A stretch of 64,000 nucleotides of DNA. Source: an uncultured Bacteroides sp. (GTDB taxonomy: Bacteria > Bacteroidota > Bacteroidia > Bacteroidales > Bacteroidaceae). The notes beneath the pieces are model-generated. The model ran no database searches and was not told where the DNA came from. It worked only from the letters and a program-made list of their open reading frames with translations. Positions 7,815 to 17,500 of this stretch are shown piece after piece. How positions within the stretch are numbered: position 1 is the first letter of the stretch; the number at the start of each line of letters is the position of its first letter. The position numbers were made by a program, and so were the translations under genes. Location: positions 248,001 through 312,000 of the forward strand of contig USAN01000002.1 of NCBI GenBank assembly GCA_900552645.1, given 5' to 3'.

Positions 7815-8918
7815 ATGGCTTTACAATGTGGTATTGTCGGCCTTCCTAATGTAGGAAAATCGACACTTTTTAATTGCTTGTCAAATGCTAAGGCTCAGGC
7901 AGCAAACTTTCCCTTTTGTACTATTGAACCGAATGTGGGTGTGATTACTGTTCCTGATGAACGTCTTAACCAATTGGCAGAATTAGTTCATCCGCAAAGA
8001 ATCCTTCCTACTACTGTTGAAATTGTTGATATTGCTGGATTAGTAAAGGGAGCAAGCAAAGGCGAAGGTCTAGGCAATAAGTTCCTTGCGAACATACGCG
8101 AGACAGATGCCATATTGCATGTTTTACGATGCTTTGATGATGAAAATGTAACTCATGTGGATGGTAGCATCAACCCAGTAAGAGATAAAGAAATTATCGA
8201 TTACGAATTACAGCTTAAAGATCTTGAAACTGTTGACAGCCGCTTACAAAAAGTGCAAAAACAGGCTCAGACAGGTGGTGATAAGAGCGCAAAACAAACT
8301 TACGATGTACTTATTAAGTACAAAGAAGCATTAGAGCAAGGAAAATCGGCACGTACTGTTCAGTTCGATACCAAAGACGAACAAAAAATAGCACGTGAAT
8401 TGTTCCTTCTTACAAGCAAACCGGTTATGTATGTTTGTAATGTAGACGAAAAGAGTGCAGTAAACGGAAATAAATATGTTGAACAAGTAAGAGAAGCTGT
8501 AAAAGATGAAAATGCAGAGATACTTATTGTTGCAGCAAAAACAGAGTCGGATATTGCTGAACTTGAAACTTATGAAGATCGTCAGATGTTCCTTGAAGAA
8601 GCCGGTCTTACAGAATCGGGCGTATCAAGACTTATACGTGCAGCTTATCATCTTTTGGAACTACAAACATATTTTACTGCCGGAGTACAGGAGGTAAGAG
8701 CATGGACATTCCAAAAAGGTTGGAAAGCACCTCAATGTGCCGGGGTTATTCACACCGATTTTGAAAAAGGATTTATACGAGCTGAAGTTATCAAATTTGC
8801 CGACTTCATACAGTATGGTTCGGAAGCTGCCGTTAAGGAAGCTGGTAAAATGGGTGTTGAAGGGAAAGAATATATTGTCGAAGATGGAGATATAATGCAC
8901 TTCCGTTTTAACGTCTGA
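7815..8918 (+). CDS. ychF: Redox-regulated ATPase YchF (Obg-like)
   Basis: A 367-residue P-loop NTPase of the Obg-like YchF/OLA1 branch, ribosome-associated and implicated in translation and oxidative stress responses. Walker A is GLPNVGKSTLFNCL at the extreme N-terminus, switch region DIAGLVKGASKGEGLGNKFL, and the base-specificity motif is NVDE (VCNVDEKS) in place of NKxD, the known reason YchF prefers ATP over GTP. The C-terminal TGS domain (YFTAGVQEVRAWTFQKGWKAPQCAGVIHTDFE, given in part) ends with VEDGDIMHFRFNV. The next gene, panE-like, follows 21 bases downstream and may be co-transcribed. Confidence 0.95.
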   Translation: MALQCGIVGLPNVGKSTLFNCLSNAKAQAANFPFCTIEPNVGVITVPDERLNQLAELVHPQRILPTTVEIVDIAGLVKGASKGEGLGNKFLANIRETDAILHVLRCFDDENVTHVDGSINPVRDKEIIDYELQLKDLETVDSRLQKVQKQAQTGGDKSAKQTYDVLIKYKEALEQGKSARTVQFDTKDEQKIARELFLLTSKPVMYVCNVDEKSAVNGNKYVEQVREAVKDENAEILIVAAKTESDIAELETYEDRQMFLEEAGLTESGVSRLIRAAYHLLELQTYFTAGVQEVRAWTFQKGWKAPQCAGVIHTDFEKGFIRAEVIKFADFIQYGSEAAVKEAGKMGVEGKEYIVEDGDIMHFRFNV

Positions 8919-8939
8919 TTTATATCATACAATCAGTAT

Positions 8940-9851
8940 ATGAAACAATATTTAATAATAGGAACCGGCGGCGTAGGAGGAAGCATCGCCGGTTTTCTTG
9001 CTTTACAGGGCAAGAAAGTAACATGTATTGCACGTGGTAAACACCTTGAGGCAATAAAAGAAAATGGACTGCATCTTAAATCTGATCTTAAAGGCAATCA
9101 CTTTATTAAAGTAGATGCTACTACCGCAGAAGATTATAATGGTAAAGCTGATGTAATTTTTGTATGCGTAAAAGGATACTCTTTAGATGAATCGATAAAG
9201 GATGTAATCGAAAAAGCAGCTAAAAGCAATACTCTTGTTGTTCCTATTTTAAATGTATATGGCACCGGACCAAAAATTGGAGCTATGGTACCCAATGTAA
9301 CTGTATTGGATGGTTGTATATACATTGTAGGATTTGTTTCAGGTATAGGTGAAATAACTCAAATGGGTAAAATATTCCGATTAGTTTTTGGCGCACGCAA
9401 AGAACAGAATATAGATTATAAAAGATTGGAAGAAATAAGGAATGTATTAGTGGAGTCGGGAATAAAAGTAGATATCTCTGATGATATAAACAGAGATACC
9501 TTTATAAAATGGGCTTTTATATCGGCAATGGCATGTACAGGAGCTTATCACAATGTGAATATGGGCGCCATACAGCACGAAGGAGAAGAACGCGACACAT
9601 TCATTGGTTTATCAGCCGAAAGCGCTGAAATCGCAAAGAAATGCGGTATAGAGTTTAAAGAAGACCCAATAGCTTATAACCTGAAAGTAATTGATAAATT
9701 AGATCCCGAGAGTACTGCATCAATGCAAAAGGATATAGCAAAAGGACATCAATCAGAAATTCAGGGACTTTTATTCGATATGATTGCTTTAGGAGATAAA
9801 TATAATATATCTTTACCAACATATTATAAAGTAGCAGAAAAGTTTAAATAA
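8940..9851 (+). CDS. panE: Ketopantoate reductase family protein (ApbA/PanE)
   Basis: A 303-residue NADPH-dependent 2-dehydropantoate 2-reductase homologue, the second step to pantothenate and coenzyme A. The N-terminal Rossmann dinucleotide motif is IIGTGGVGGSIAGFLALQGKKV; the nucleotide-domain end carries DVIFVCVKGYSL; the helical C-terminal domain has KWAFISAMACTGAY and the conserved DPESTASMQKDIAKGHQSEIQGL, typical of PanE (the SSMxxDxxxGRxTEID region). The family contains paralogues acting on other 2-oxo acids, so exact substrate is inferred. It lies between ychF and lgt on the same strand with 14 bases to lgt, compatible with an operon. Confidence 0.82.
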   Translation: MKQYLIIGTGGVGGSIAGFLALQGKKVTCIARGKHLEAIKENGLHLKSDLKGNHFIKVDATTAEDYNGKADVIFVCVKGYSLDESIKDVIEKAAKSNTLVVPILNVYGTGPKIGAMVPNVTVLDGCIYIVGFVSGIGEITQMGKIFRLVFGARKEQNIDYKRLEEIRNVLVESGIKVDISDDINRDTFIKWAFISAMACTGAYHNVNMGAIQHEGEERDTFIGLSAESAEIAKKCGIEFKEDPIAYNLKVIDKLDPESTASMQKDIAKGHQSEIQGLLFDMIALGDKYNISLPTYYKVAEKFK

Positions 9852-9865
9852 AAACAGTTATAGCT

Positions 9866-10684
9866 ATGAACACCTTGTTATCTGTATTTTGGGATCCCGA
9901 TGTAGTTGCCTTAACTATATTTGGCATATCGGTACGATATTATTCTTTATTCTTTGTTGCAGGATTAGGTATTGCATATTGGATAATAGGTAAGATCTAC
10001 AAAGATGAGAGAATTCCTACCCAGAAATTTGATCAGTTATTTCTTTATTGTCTGGTAGGAATAGTACTAGGAGCTCGTTTGGGGCATTGTCTTTTCTACG
10101 AACCATCATATTGGCTAAAGCATCCTGTAGAAATGTTCCTTCCTATAAAGATTACCAACACCGGAATACATTGGAGCGGCTATCAAGGTCTTGCAAGTCA
10201 TGGAGGTACAATTGGACTAATGATAACTCTATGGTTTTACTGTAGAAAGACAAAACTGCAATATCTTAGAGTATTAGATTATATTGCTATAGCCACCCCA
10301 ATTGCAGCATCATTCATCCGTCTTGGAAACTTCATGAATGGAGAAATAGTAGGAAAAATTACAAATGTACCATGGGGCTTTATATTTCCGCGCGAAGGTA
10401 TGGAACCCAGACATCCTGCTCAGCTTTACGAGGCAATAGCTTATTTCATAATATTCATAGGAGGATTACTTCTATATAGAAAATACAAGATGTCTTTCCG
10501 ACCTGGATTCTATTTCGGGTATTGCGTAACTACAATATTTACATTCCGTTTCTTTATAGAATTTCTAAAGGCAAGTCAGGAATCGTACGAAGATTCTATG
10601 ATGCTAAATATGGGACAGCTTCTAAGCATTCCTTTTATAATACTGGCTGCCTACTTTATGGTAAGAGCACTGAAAAGAAAATAG
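9866..10684 (+). CDS. lgt: Prolipoprotein diacylglyceryl transferase
   Basis: Lgt transfers diacylglycerol from phosphatidylglycerol to the lipobox cysteine of prolipoproteins, the first step of lipoprotein maturation in the inner membrane. The 272-residue product has about seven hydrophobic segments, the signature RLGNFMNGEIVG around residue 150, the upstream LASHGGTIGL, and PRHPAQLYEA before the C-terminal helices. The many SusD-like and other lipoproteins in this genome depend on it. It converges with mutS; the stop codons are ten bases apart across a small hairpin. Confidence 0.95.
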   Translation: MNTLLSVFWDPDVVALTIFGISVRYYSLFFVAGLGIAYWIIGKIYKDERIPTQKFDQLFLYCLVGIVLGARLGHCLFYEPSYWLKHPVEMFLPIKITNTGIHWSGYQGLASHGGTIGLMITLWFYCRKTKLQYLRVLDYIAIATPIAASFIRLGNFMNGEIVGKITNVPWGFIFPREGMEPRHPAQLYEAIAYFIIFIGGLLLYRKYKMSFRPGFYFGYCVTTIFTFRFFIEFLKASQESYEDSMMLNMGQLLSIPFIILAAYFMVRALKRK

Positions 10685-10687
10685 CAA

Positions 10688-10705
10688 GAGGGAATTACTT
10701 CCCTC
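10688..10705. terminator. Short bidirectional hairpin between lgt and mutS
   Basis: GAGGGAA (10688-10694) pairs with TTCCCTC (10699-10705) around a 4-base loop. It overlaps the 3' end of mutS. There is only a modest T-rich stretch on each side, so its strength as a terminator is uncertain. Confidence 0.45.
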
Positions 10706-13307
10706 CTACTATTTTCTTTATATCATTAAGTTTGTTCAATGCCTCTATTGGAGTCAAATTATTTACATCAAGATGAAGTATTTCATCTCGTATCTGACAT
10801 AATACGGGATCATCAAGCTGGAAGAAACTCAGCTGCACTCCGTCACGGTTAGATGCTATTTCGGAAGTTGGCTTTGCTATCCCCTGTTGACGATTATCAG
10901 TCTCAAGTTGCTTTAGTATATCATTTGCTCTTTTTACGATACTTTTAGGCATTCCGGCCATTTTGGCTACATGAATACCGAAAGAATGCTCACTCCCTCC
11001 TCTTTCAAGTTTACGAAGAAATATAACCTTATTATCAATCTCCTTTACAGATACGTTGTAGTTTTTTATGCGATTAAATGAATGTTCCATTTCATTTAGT
11101 TCATGATAATGGGTAGCAAATAGTGTGCGAGCTCTTGCTTTAGGATGTTCATGGATATATTCTACTATAGCCCAGGCTATCGAAATACCATCGTATGTAG
11201 ATGTTCCGCGTCCTAACTCATCAAACAGCACCAAACTCCTTGGGGATATATTGTTAAGTATATTCGAAGCTTCGTTCATCTCTACCATGAAAGTCGACTC
11301 TCCAACCGATATATTATCGCTAGCCCCTACACGGGTAAATATTTTATCTACCAAACCTATATGAGCACTTTCGGCAGGAACGAACGATCCTATCTGAGCA
11401 AGCAGAGTTATAAGTGCAGTTTGGCGTAATAAAGCCGACTTACCAGCCATATTGGGACCGGTAATTATTATAATCTGCTGACTGTTAGTATCTAGATAAA
11501 CATCATTTGCGATATATTTTTCACCAACTGGAAGCTGTTTTTCAATAACAGGATGACGTCCTTTCTTTATATCAAGAACATCACTATCCTCAATCACAGG
11601 ACGAATATAGTTGTTCTCTCTTGCACAGTTAGCAAAAGCCAAAAGACAGTCTATCCTGGCAATCTGAGTAGCATTAATCTGTATTGCAGGAATAAACTCG
11701 GCTAGAGATATTACAAGATCATTATAAAGTTTTGTTTCTAGAGAAAGAATCTTATCCTCGGCGCCAAGTATTTTCTCCTCGTATTCCTTTAGTTCCTGAG
11801 TTATATATCTTTCGGCATTTACCAACGTTTGCTTTCTTATCCATTCGGCAGGTACCTTCTCTTTATGAGCATTCCTTACCTCTATGTAGTATCCAAAAAC
11901 ATTGTTATAGGCTATTTTCAGACTCGGGATACCAGTAAGTTCTATCTCGCGCTGCTGTATCTGAAGAAGATAATCCTTACCCGAGAAAGCTATTTTTCGC
12001 AATTCGTCAAGCTCTTCACTAACGCCGTCGGCAATTACTCCTCCTTTATTTACAAGTACCGGAGGATCATTTTTAAGTTCACGCGCTATCTTGTCGCGAA
12101 TAGTTGCACATAGATTTAGCTGGTCGCCTATATGGCGCAAACTCTCATCATCTGCATTAAGACAAGCATTTTTTATTGGTTCGATTGCCTGAAGGGCAAT
12201 CTTTAGCTGTACTACCTCACGTGGAGAGATACGTCCTACCGCAGCCTTCGATACTATCCTCTCCAGATCGCCTATCATATGAAGTTTCTCTTCAATAAAC
12301 TCCTTAAAGTCAGGATCACGAAAGAAATACTCCACTACATTTAAACGGTCGTTGATACTCTTTTCATCCTTAAGAGGAAAAACCATCCATCTTTTAAGCA
12401 TACGTGCTCCCATAGGACTTATAGTCTTGTCTATTACATTTATAAGACTTTTTCCATCTTCATTCATGCTTCCTATAAGTTCCAGACTTTTTACAGTAAA
12501 CTTATCAAGACGCACAAATCTGTCTTCTTCTATTCGTGAAAGAGATGTTATATGACCTATTTGATAATGTTGCGTAAGTTCAAGATACTGCAATATAGCG
12601 CCAGAAGAAATAATACCATCTGTAAGATGCTCTACACCGAATCCTTTAAGATTCTTTGTCTCGAAATGTTTAAGTAGCTTTTCACGAGCCGATTTTTCGG
12701 TAAAAATCCAGTCTTCCAGTTCAAATGTAAAGAACTTATTGCCAAAATTTCCCTCAAACATTCCTTTCTTACCTCTTTCGTATAATACCTCTTTAGGCGA
12801 GAAATTATTAAGCAGTTTATCTACATAATCGAATGTTCCCTGAGCTGTAAGGAATTCACCTGTAGATATATCTAGGAATGATATTCCACATGCACCTTTT
12901 CCAAAATGAACCGCTGCAAGAAAGTTATTTTCCTTATACGAAAGCACATTGTCGTTTATAGCAACTCCAGGAGTAACAAGTTCTGTTATTCCCCTCTTTA
13001 CAAGTTTCTTTGCTAATTTAGGATCCTCAAGCTGGTCGCATATTGCCACGCGTTTACCGGCACGAATAAGCTTTGGTAAATACGTATCTAGTGCATGATG
13101 AGGAAAACCCGCCATCTCGACAGTCTTTGCTTGTCCATTAGCACGTTTTGTAAGAGTAATACCAAGAATTTCGGAAGCTATTACAGCATCATCAGAGTAA
13201 GTTTCATAAAAGTCTCCGCATCTAAAAAGCATGATAGCATCTGGATGCTTAGCTTTCAAATCAAAGAACTGTTTCATCATAGGCGTCATTACCACATCAT
13301 TTGCCAC
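10695..13307 (-). CDS. mutS: DNA mismatch repair protein MutS
   Basis: MutS recognises base mismatches and small loops and recruits MutL. The mismatch-binding domain carries the Phe-x-Glu wedge motif in LFRCGDFYETY; the ATPase has Walker A GPNMAGKSALLRQTALI, SIFTRVGASDNI-type signature (KIFTRVGASDNISVGESTFM), Walker B LVLFDELGRGTSTYDG and FATHYHEL. I favour the GTG at 13307 (870 residues): it follows AAAGGAA by about six bases, and the more upstream ATG at 13337 lies only two bases from a TATATTTG -7 element at 13339-13346, leaving no leader. Another possibility is ATG at 13289. It is divergent from the small monooxygenase gene. Confidence 0.93.
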   Translation of the reverse strand: MANDVVMTPMMKQFFDLKAKHPDAIMLFRCGDFYETYSDDAVIASEILGITLTKRANGQAKTVEMAGFPHHALDTYLPKLIRAGKRVAICDQLEDPKLAKKLVKRGITELVTPGVAINDNVLSYKENNFLAAVHFGKGACGISFLDISTGEFLTAQGTFDYVDKLLNNFSPKEVLYERGKKGMFEGNFGNKFFTFELEDWIFTEKSAREKLLKHFETKNLKGFGVEHLTDGIISSGAILQYLELTQHYQIGHITSLSRIEEDRFVRLDKFTVKSLELIGSMNEDGKSLINVIDKTISPMGARMLKRWMVFPLKDEKSINDRLNVVEYFFRDPDFKEFIEEKLHMIGDLERIVSKAAVGRISPREVVQLKIALQAIEPIKNACLNADDESLRHIGDQLNLCATIRDKIARELKNDPPVLVNKGGVIADGVSEELDELRKIAFSGKDYLLQIQQREIELTGIPSLKIAYNNVFGYYIEVRNAHKEKVPAEWIRKQTLVNAERYITQELKEYEEKILGAEDKILSLETKLYNDLVISLAEFIPAIQINATQIARIDCLLAFANCARENNYIRPVIEDSDVLDIKKGRHPVIEKQLPVGEKYIANDVYLDTNSQQIIIITGPNMAGKSALLRQTALITLLAQIGSFVPAESAHIGLVDKIFTRVGASDNISVGESTFMVEMNEASNILNNISPRSLVLFDELGRGTSTYDGISIAWAIVEYIHEHPKARARTLFATHYHELNEMEHSFNRIKNYNVSVKEIDNKVIFLRKLERGGSEHSFGIHVAKMAGMPKSIVKRANDILKQLETDNRQQGIAKPTSEIASNRDGVQLSFFQLDDPVLCQIRDEILHLDVNNLTPIEALNKLNDIKKIVGGK

Positions 13308-13338
13308 GGTTGTTTCCTTTCTTTTAAAAATATTCATG

Positions 13339-13346
13339 CAAATATA
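13339..13346 (-). promoter_or_regulatory. -7 promoter element for mutS
   Basis: The minus strand reads TATATTTG, matching TAnnTTTG. Transcription would begin near 13330, a short leader before the GTG at 13307. No -33 TTTG was found. Confidence 0.5.
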
Positions 13347-13387
13347 CAAATTTAAGAAGAAGGATGTAAAATGGAAATAAAATTGTT

Positions 13388-13395
13388 TATGTTTG
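13388..13395 (+). promoter_or_regulatory. -7 promoter element for the monooxygenase gene
   Basis: TATGTTTG, a TAnnTTTG match, 25 bases before the ATG at 13421. With the mutS element on the other strand it makes a divergent promoter pair. Confidence 0.5.
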
Positions 13396-13420
13396 TATAG
13401 TAATTAAATACATAAATATT

Positions 13421-13696
13421 ATGATAAGAATCAATGCTTTCATTAAAGTTGATAGTGCAAACAGAGAGGCAGTATTGACTGCAGCCAAGGAACTGGTTAG
13501 TGCATCTTTAAGAGAAAAAGGCTGCATTGCGTATGACATATTCGAAAGTTCTACTCGTAACGATGTAATGATGATATGCGAAACATGGACAAATGAAGAA
13601 GACCTTCATGCTCATGAAAAAGCAGAAGCATTCAAGACTATAGTGCCTAAAATTCTTGAAATGGCTTCCATGAAGATTGAAAAACTCAATTTTTAG
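13421..13696 (+). CDS. YgiN-like antibiotic biosynthesis monooxygenase domain protein
   Basis: A 91-residue single-domain ferredoxin-like alpha/beta protein of the ABM superfamily (YgiN/quinol monooxygenase type). The typical pattern is present: MIRINAFIKVD first strand, EAVLTAAKELVSASLREKGCIAYDIFES, then a strand and ICETWTNEEDLHAHEKAEAFK with the conserved W-x-x-x-x-x-L-x-x-H. Family members oxidise quinols or other aromatics without cofactor, or act in general stress, and specificity cannot be predicted. It has its own promoter and a strong terminator, so it is expressed alone. Confidence 0.8.
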   Translation: MIRINAFIKVDSANREAVLTAAKELVSASLREKGCIAYDIFESSTRNDVMMICETWTNEEDLHAHEKAEAFKTIVPKILEMASMKIEKLNF

Positions 13697-13733
13697 TCAT
13701 TAATGAGTTGAAATGACATTAAATAATCATAAC

Positions 13734-13766
13734 AAAAAGCTCCTCCATTATATGGAGGAGCTTTTT
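13734..13766. terminator. Bidirectional rho-independent terminator
   Basis: A perfect 14-bp stem (13734-13747 with 13753-13766) with loop TTATA and A5/T5 ends. It separates the monooxygenase gene from the convergent gene that ends at 13768. Confidence 0.92.
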
Positions 13767-13767
13767 G

Positions 13768-14304
13768 TTATTTGAAGTAGATTCTTCTCATTTCCACTTT
13801 ATCTATCATTACACCCTTAGAAGGCAACCATACTTTTACCGTATGATTTTTGCCTCTCAGAAAGTTAATTTTAAATTCAGAGCTAGCTTTCAGATAACCC
13901 GAAGAGCTATTTTTTAGTTCAATTTCCATTGGAGAATTTTCATCTAGTCCTATTCTTACCTTTCTTGTCTTATTGGCATTTTCTTTTCTCTCGTCCTTAT
14001 CAATCTTATAAGTCACTGTGACTTTAAATGTACCTCCAGCCCATTTACTTTTAACAATATACTCGGCATATGGCTGTAATAGTTTAGAAGGATCTTTGCT
14101 ACCTGCAAGATTATAAACGCTTTTCTTTCCTATAATAAACTCTCTGCTTCCATCCTTTACTTTATCAATGCTTCTTGATTTGCGATAGTCTACTGCATTT
14201 ATAGTTACAGAAGAGTTAGTCATAGCATGACGTTCATCCGACTGTGCAAAAAGAGATACAGAAAAAGCAATAAGGAAGCTCAACATCATTGTAAGCTGTC
14301 TCAT
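13768..14304 (-). CDS. Secreted protein of unknown function
   Basis: A 178-residue protein I do not recognise. Residues 1-20 form a signal peptide (MRQLTMMLSFLIAFSVSLFA, cleaved before QSDE). The mature part is basic and strand-rich: EFIIGKKSVYNLAG, YIVKSKWAGGTFKVTVTYKID, MEIELKNSSSGYLKASSEFKI, then GKNHTVKVWLPSKGVMIDKVEMRRI. The spacing of the last two segments is reminiscent of the jelly-roll edge of carbohydrate-binding modules or discoidin-like domains (xxGxxxxxKVWLPxxxVxIDxVE), which is only an impression. No catalytic motif was found. It stands alone between a terminator and the tRNA-Gln terminator. Confidence 0.65.
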   Translation of the reverse strand: MRQLTMMLSFLIAFSVSLFAQSDERHAMTNSSVTINAVDYRKSRSIDKVKDGSREFIIGKKSVYNLAGSKDPSKLLQPYAEYIVKSKWAGGTFKVTVTYKIDKDERKENANKTRKVRIGLDENSPMEIELKNSSSGYLKASSEFKINFLRGKNHTVKVWLPSKGVMIDKVEMRRIYFK

Positions 14305-14331
14305 CTTAATTAAAAAAGTTTAGGTTATATA

Positions 14332-14370
14332 AAAAAAATCCATCGAAAATATATTTTTCAATGGATTTTT
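14332..14370 (-). terminator. Terminator of tRNA-Gln
   Basis: An inverted repeat AAAATCCAT...ATGGATTTT (with one mismatch, loop ATATAT region) directly 3' of the tRNA on the minus strand, ending in a T8 run in the RNA sense. It begins only a few bases after the tRNA 3' end. Confidence 0.75.
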
Positions 14371-14371
14371 G

Positions 14372-14442
14372 TTGGACTACCAAGATTCGAACTTGGACAA
14401 ACAGAACCAAAACCTGTTGTGCTACCATTACACCATAGTCCA
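14372..14442 (-). tRNA. tRNA-Gln (anticodon TTG)
   Basis: A complete 71-nt cloverleaf on the minus strand: acceptor stem TGGACTA/TAGTCCA with A as discriminator, D arm GGTGTAATGGTAGCAC, anticodon stem ACAGG/TCTGT around loop TTTTGGT giving anticodon TTG, and a T arm with GTTCGAATC. The 3' CCA is not encoded. A TATCTTTG -7 element lies 30 bases upstream and a T-rich hairpin follows, so it is a single-gene unit. Confidence 0.95.
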
Positions 14443-14471
14443 ATACAATGCGCATCTCTCGAATTGCGGTG

Positions 14472-14479
14472 CAAAGATA
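14472..14479 (-). promoter_or_regulatory. -7 promoter element for tRNA-Gln
   Basis: The minus strand reads TATCTTTG, about 30 bases before the tRNA 5' end. Confidence 0.6.
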
Positions 14480-14542
14480 AGCCTTTTAGACAATAACTTC
14501 CAAATATTTAAACGTTTTTTTTCTATATAATAGTCAATTGTT

Positions 14543-14550
14543 TACCTTTG
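14543..14550 (+). promoter_or_regulatory. -7 promoter element for the first tricorn-like gene
   Basis: TACCTTTG, 24 bases before the ATG at 14575; a T-rich stretch but no TTTG lies at the -33 position. Confidence 0.5.
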
Positions 14551-14574
14551 CATTTGTATAAAAAATATTTATTT

Positions 14575-17500
14575 ATGAAAAGATTTATTATAGCGGCATC
14601 ATTAACCATCGCATCAGTAAGCAGTTATGCTTCTGTTCCGCTATGGATGAGAGATGTAAAGATTTCTCCTGACGGTAGGGAAATTCTATTCTGTTACAAA
14701 GGTGACATTTACAAAACCTCTATTGATGGAGGCAAAGCCACTCAACTCACAACACAAGAATCATACGAATCATCACCTATATGGTCAAGAGATGGAAAAT
14801 TAATAGCTTTTGCAAGTGACAGAAACGGCAATAATGATATATTCATAATGAATGCTGGCGGCGGAACTGCAAAAAGACTTACCACTAATTCGGCAAATGA
14901 AATACCATCATCATTTTCACCCGACAATAAATATATACTGTTTTCTGCTGCCATACAGGACCCTGCAAAGAGCGCTTTATTTCCTACAGGTGCCATGAAC
15001 GAGCTCTATAAGGTATCTATCGATGGTGGCAAAACTATTCAGGTTCTTGCAACTCCAGCCGAAATGATAAACTTCTCGGATGACGGAAATAGTTTTGTAT
15101 ATCAAGACAGGAAAGGTTTTGAAAGTGAATGGAGAAAACATCATACTTCGTCAATTACAAGAGATATATGGAAATACGACATAAAGAATGGCAAGCATAC
15201 AAATCTTACCAATCATGCCGGAGAGGATCGCGATCCATCTTTCTCGGCCGATGGCAAGAGAATATTTTTCCTTAGTGAACGCGAAGGCAATAGCATGAAT
15301 GTATACTCTCTTTCTACTACCAATCCTTCTTCTGTTGAAAAGATTAGCAATTTCAGTAAGAATCCAGTACGCTTCCTTTCTGTGGCACACAACGGCAATC
15401 TTTGCTATACATATGATGGCGAAATATATATTCAGAAACCGAACAGCAAACCTCAGAAAGTAAATGTAGACATAGTTAGAGATGACGAAAACAAGCTGAC
15501 CGACCTAAGTTTCTCTAAGGGAGCTACATCGGCTACCGTATCACCCGACGGCAAACAGGTTGCTTTTATTATTCGCGGAGAAGTATTCGTTACATCTGTA
15601 GATTATTCAACTACAAAGCAAATTACCACTACTCCCGAAGGTGAAAAAGGATTATCATTTTCACCCGACAACCGCTCATTAGTATATGCTACCGAAAGAA
15701 ATGGAAACTGGCAAATTGTATTGGCAAAAATTGAAAGAAAAGAGGATCCTAATTTTCCCAATGCTACCCTAATAGATGAAGAGATAATATTACCTTCAGA
15801 AGATATTGAGAGAGGATTTCCACAATTCTCTCCTGATGGTAAGGAGATTGCATTCATAGAGGACCGCAACAAACTTATGGTATATAATATTGCTACAAAG
15901 AACGTGCGTCAGGTAACAGATGGTTCTACATGGTATAATACCTTCGGAGGATTTACATACTCATGGTCGCCCGATGGTAAATGGTTTACATTTATATTTA
16001 CTGGCAACAAACACGATCCTTATACTGATATAGGATTGGTAAGTGCGCAGGGTGGTGAAATAAAGAACCTTACAAACAGCGGCTATACAAGCGACTCACC
16101 AAGATGGGTAATGGATGGTAACGCTATAATGTTCACAACAGAGAGATACGGAATGAGAAACCATGCCTCATGGGGTTCGCTAAATGATGTGATGCTTGTA
16201 TTTCTAAATAAAGACTCGTATGATAAATTTCTTCTAAGCAAAGAGGATTATGATATCCAAAAAGAGTTGGAAAAGCAGAAAAAAGATACCCCTAAGACAG
16301 TAGACAAGAAGAAAAATACCAAGAAAAAGAGTGATACCAAGAAAGATGAAAAGAAAGAAGAAGCTGTAAAGGATATAGTAGTAGAACTTGATAATATTGA
16401 AGATAGAATAGTACGTCTAACTCCTAATTCATCTGATCTTTCGGATGCCATAATATCTAAGGATGGTGAAACACTATACTATTTATCATCATTCGAGGGA
16501 GGATATGACTTGTGGAAGATGGACCTAAGAAAGAAAGAAACTAAGCTTCTAAACAAGATGAACTCAGGATGGGCATCTATAGAGATGGATAAGGAAGGAA
16601 AGAACTTATTCATTCTTGGTGGTGGTGCAATGAACAAGCTCGAGACTGCTTCGGGTACATTAAAACCTATAAGCTATCAGGCAAATATGAAAATGGATCT
16701 TGCCAAAGAGAGAGAATATATGTTCAATCATATCTACACTCAGGAAAAGAAACGTTTTTATAATGTAAATATGCATGGAGTGGACTGGGATGATATGACA
16801 GCAACATACCGAAAGTTTCTTCCTCATATAAACAACAATTATGACTTTGCCGAGATGCTTAGCGAATATCTGGGCGAACTTAATGTCTCTCATACGGGAT
16901 CGGGGTACCGTCCTTCATTGAAGAGCGATGCTACTGCAAACCTTGGTGTATTATACGATATGAACTATGATGGTAAGGGACTTAAAATTGATGAAATAGT
17001 AGAGAAAGGTCCATTCGACACTTCGCACACTAAAGTAAAAGCAGGAGATATTATCGAGAAGATTGATGGTGTAGAAGTTGGTGATGACAGCGACTTTGCA
17101 TCACTTCTTGCCAACAAGACTAAGAAGAAGACACTTGTATCAATATACAGCCCGGCACAGAACAAACGTTGGGACGAAGTTATATTGCCTATAAGCGGTT
17201 CACAGTTTACCGATCTACTATACAATAGATGGGTTAAGCAAAGAGCCGCCGATGTAGATAAATGGTCTAACGGTCGCTTGGGATACGTACATATAGAGTC
17301 TATGGGCGATGAGAGTTTTCGTTCGGTATACTCCGACATATTAGGAAAATACAATAACCGCGAAGGAATAGTAATAGACACACGTTTTAATGGGGGCGGA
17401 CGCCTTCACGAAGACATAGAGATACTTTTCAGTGGAAAGAAATATTTCACTCAGGTAGTAAGAGGTCGTGAAACATGCGATATGCCTAGTAGAAGATGGA

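Noticed and set aside
16260..16375. Lys-rich segment in the first tricorn-like protein taken as a possible frameshift
   Set aside because: The frame is open across it, flanking propeller and core domains are in register, and low-complexity linkers of this type are common at this junction.
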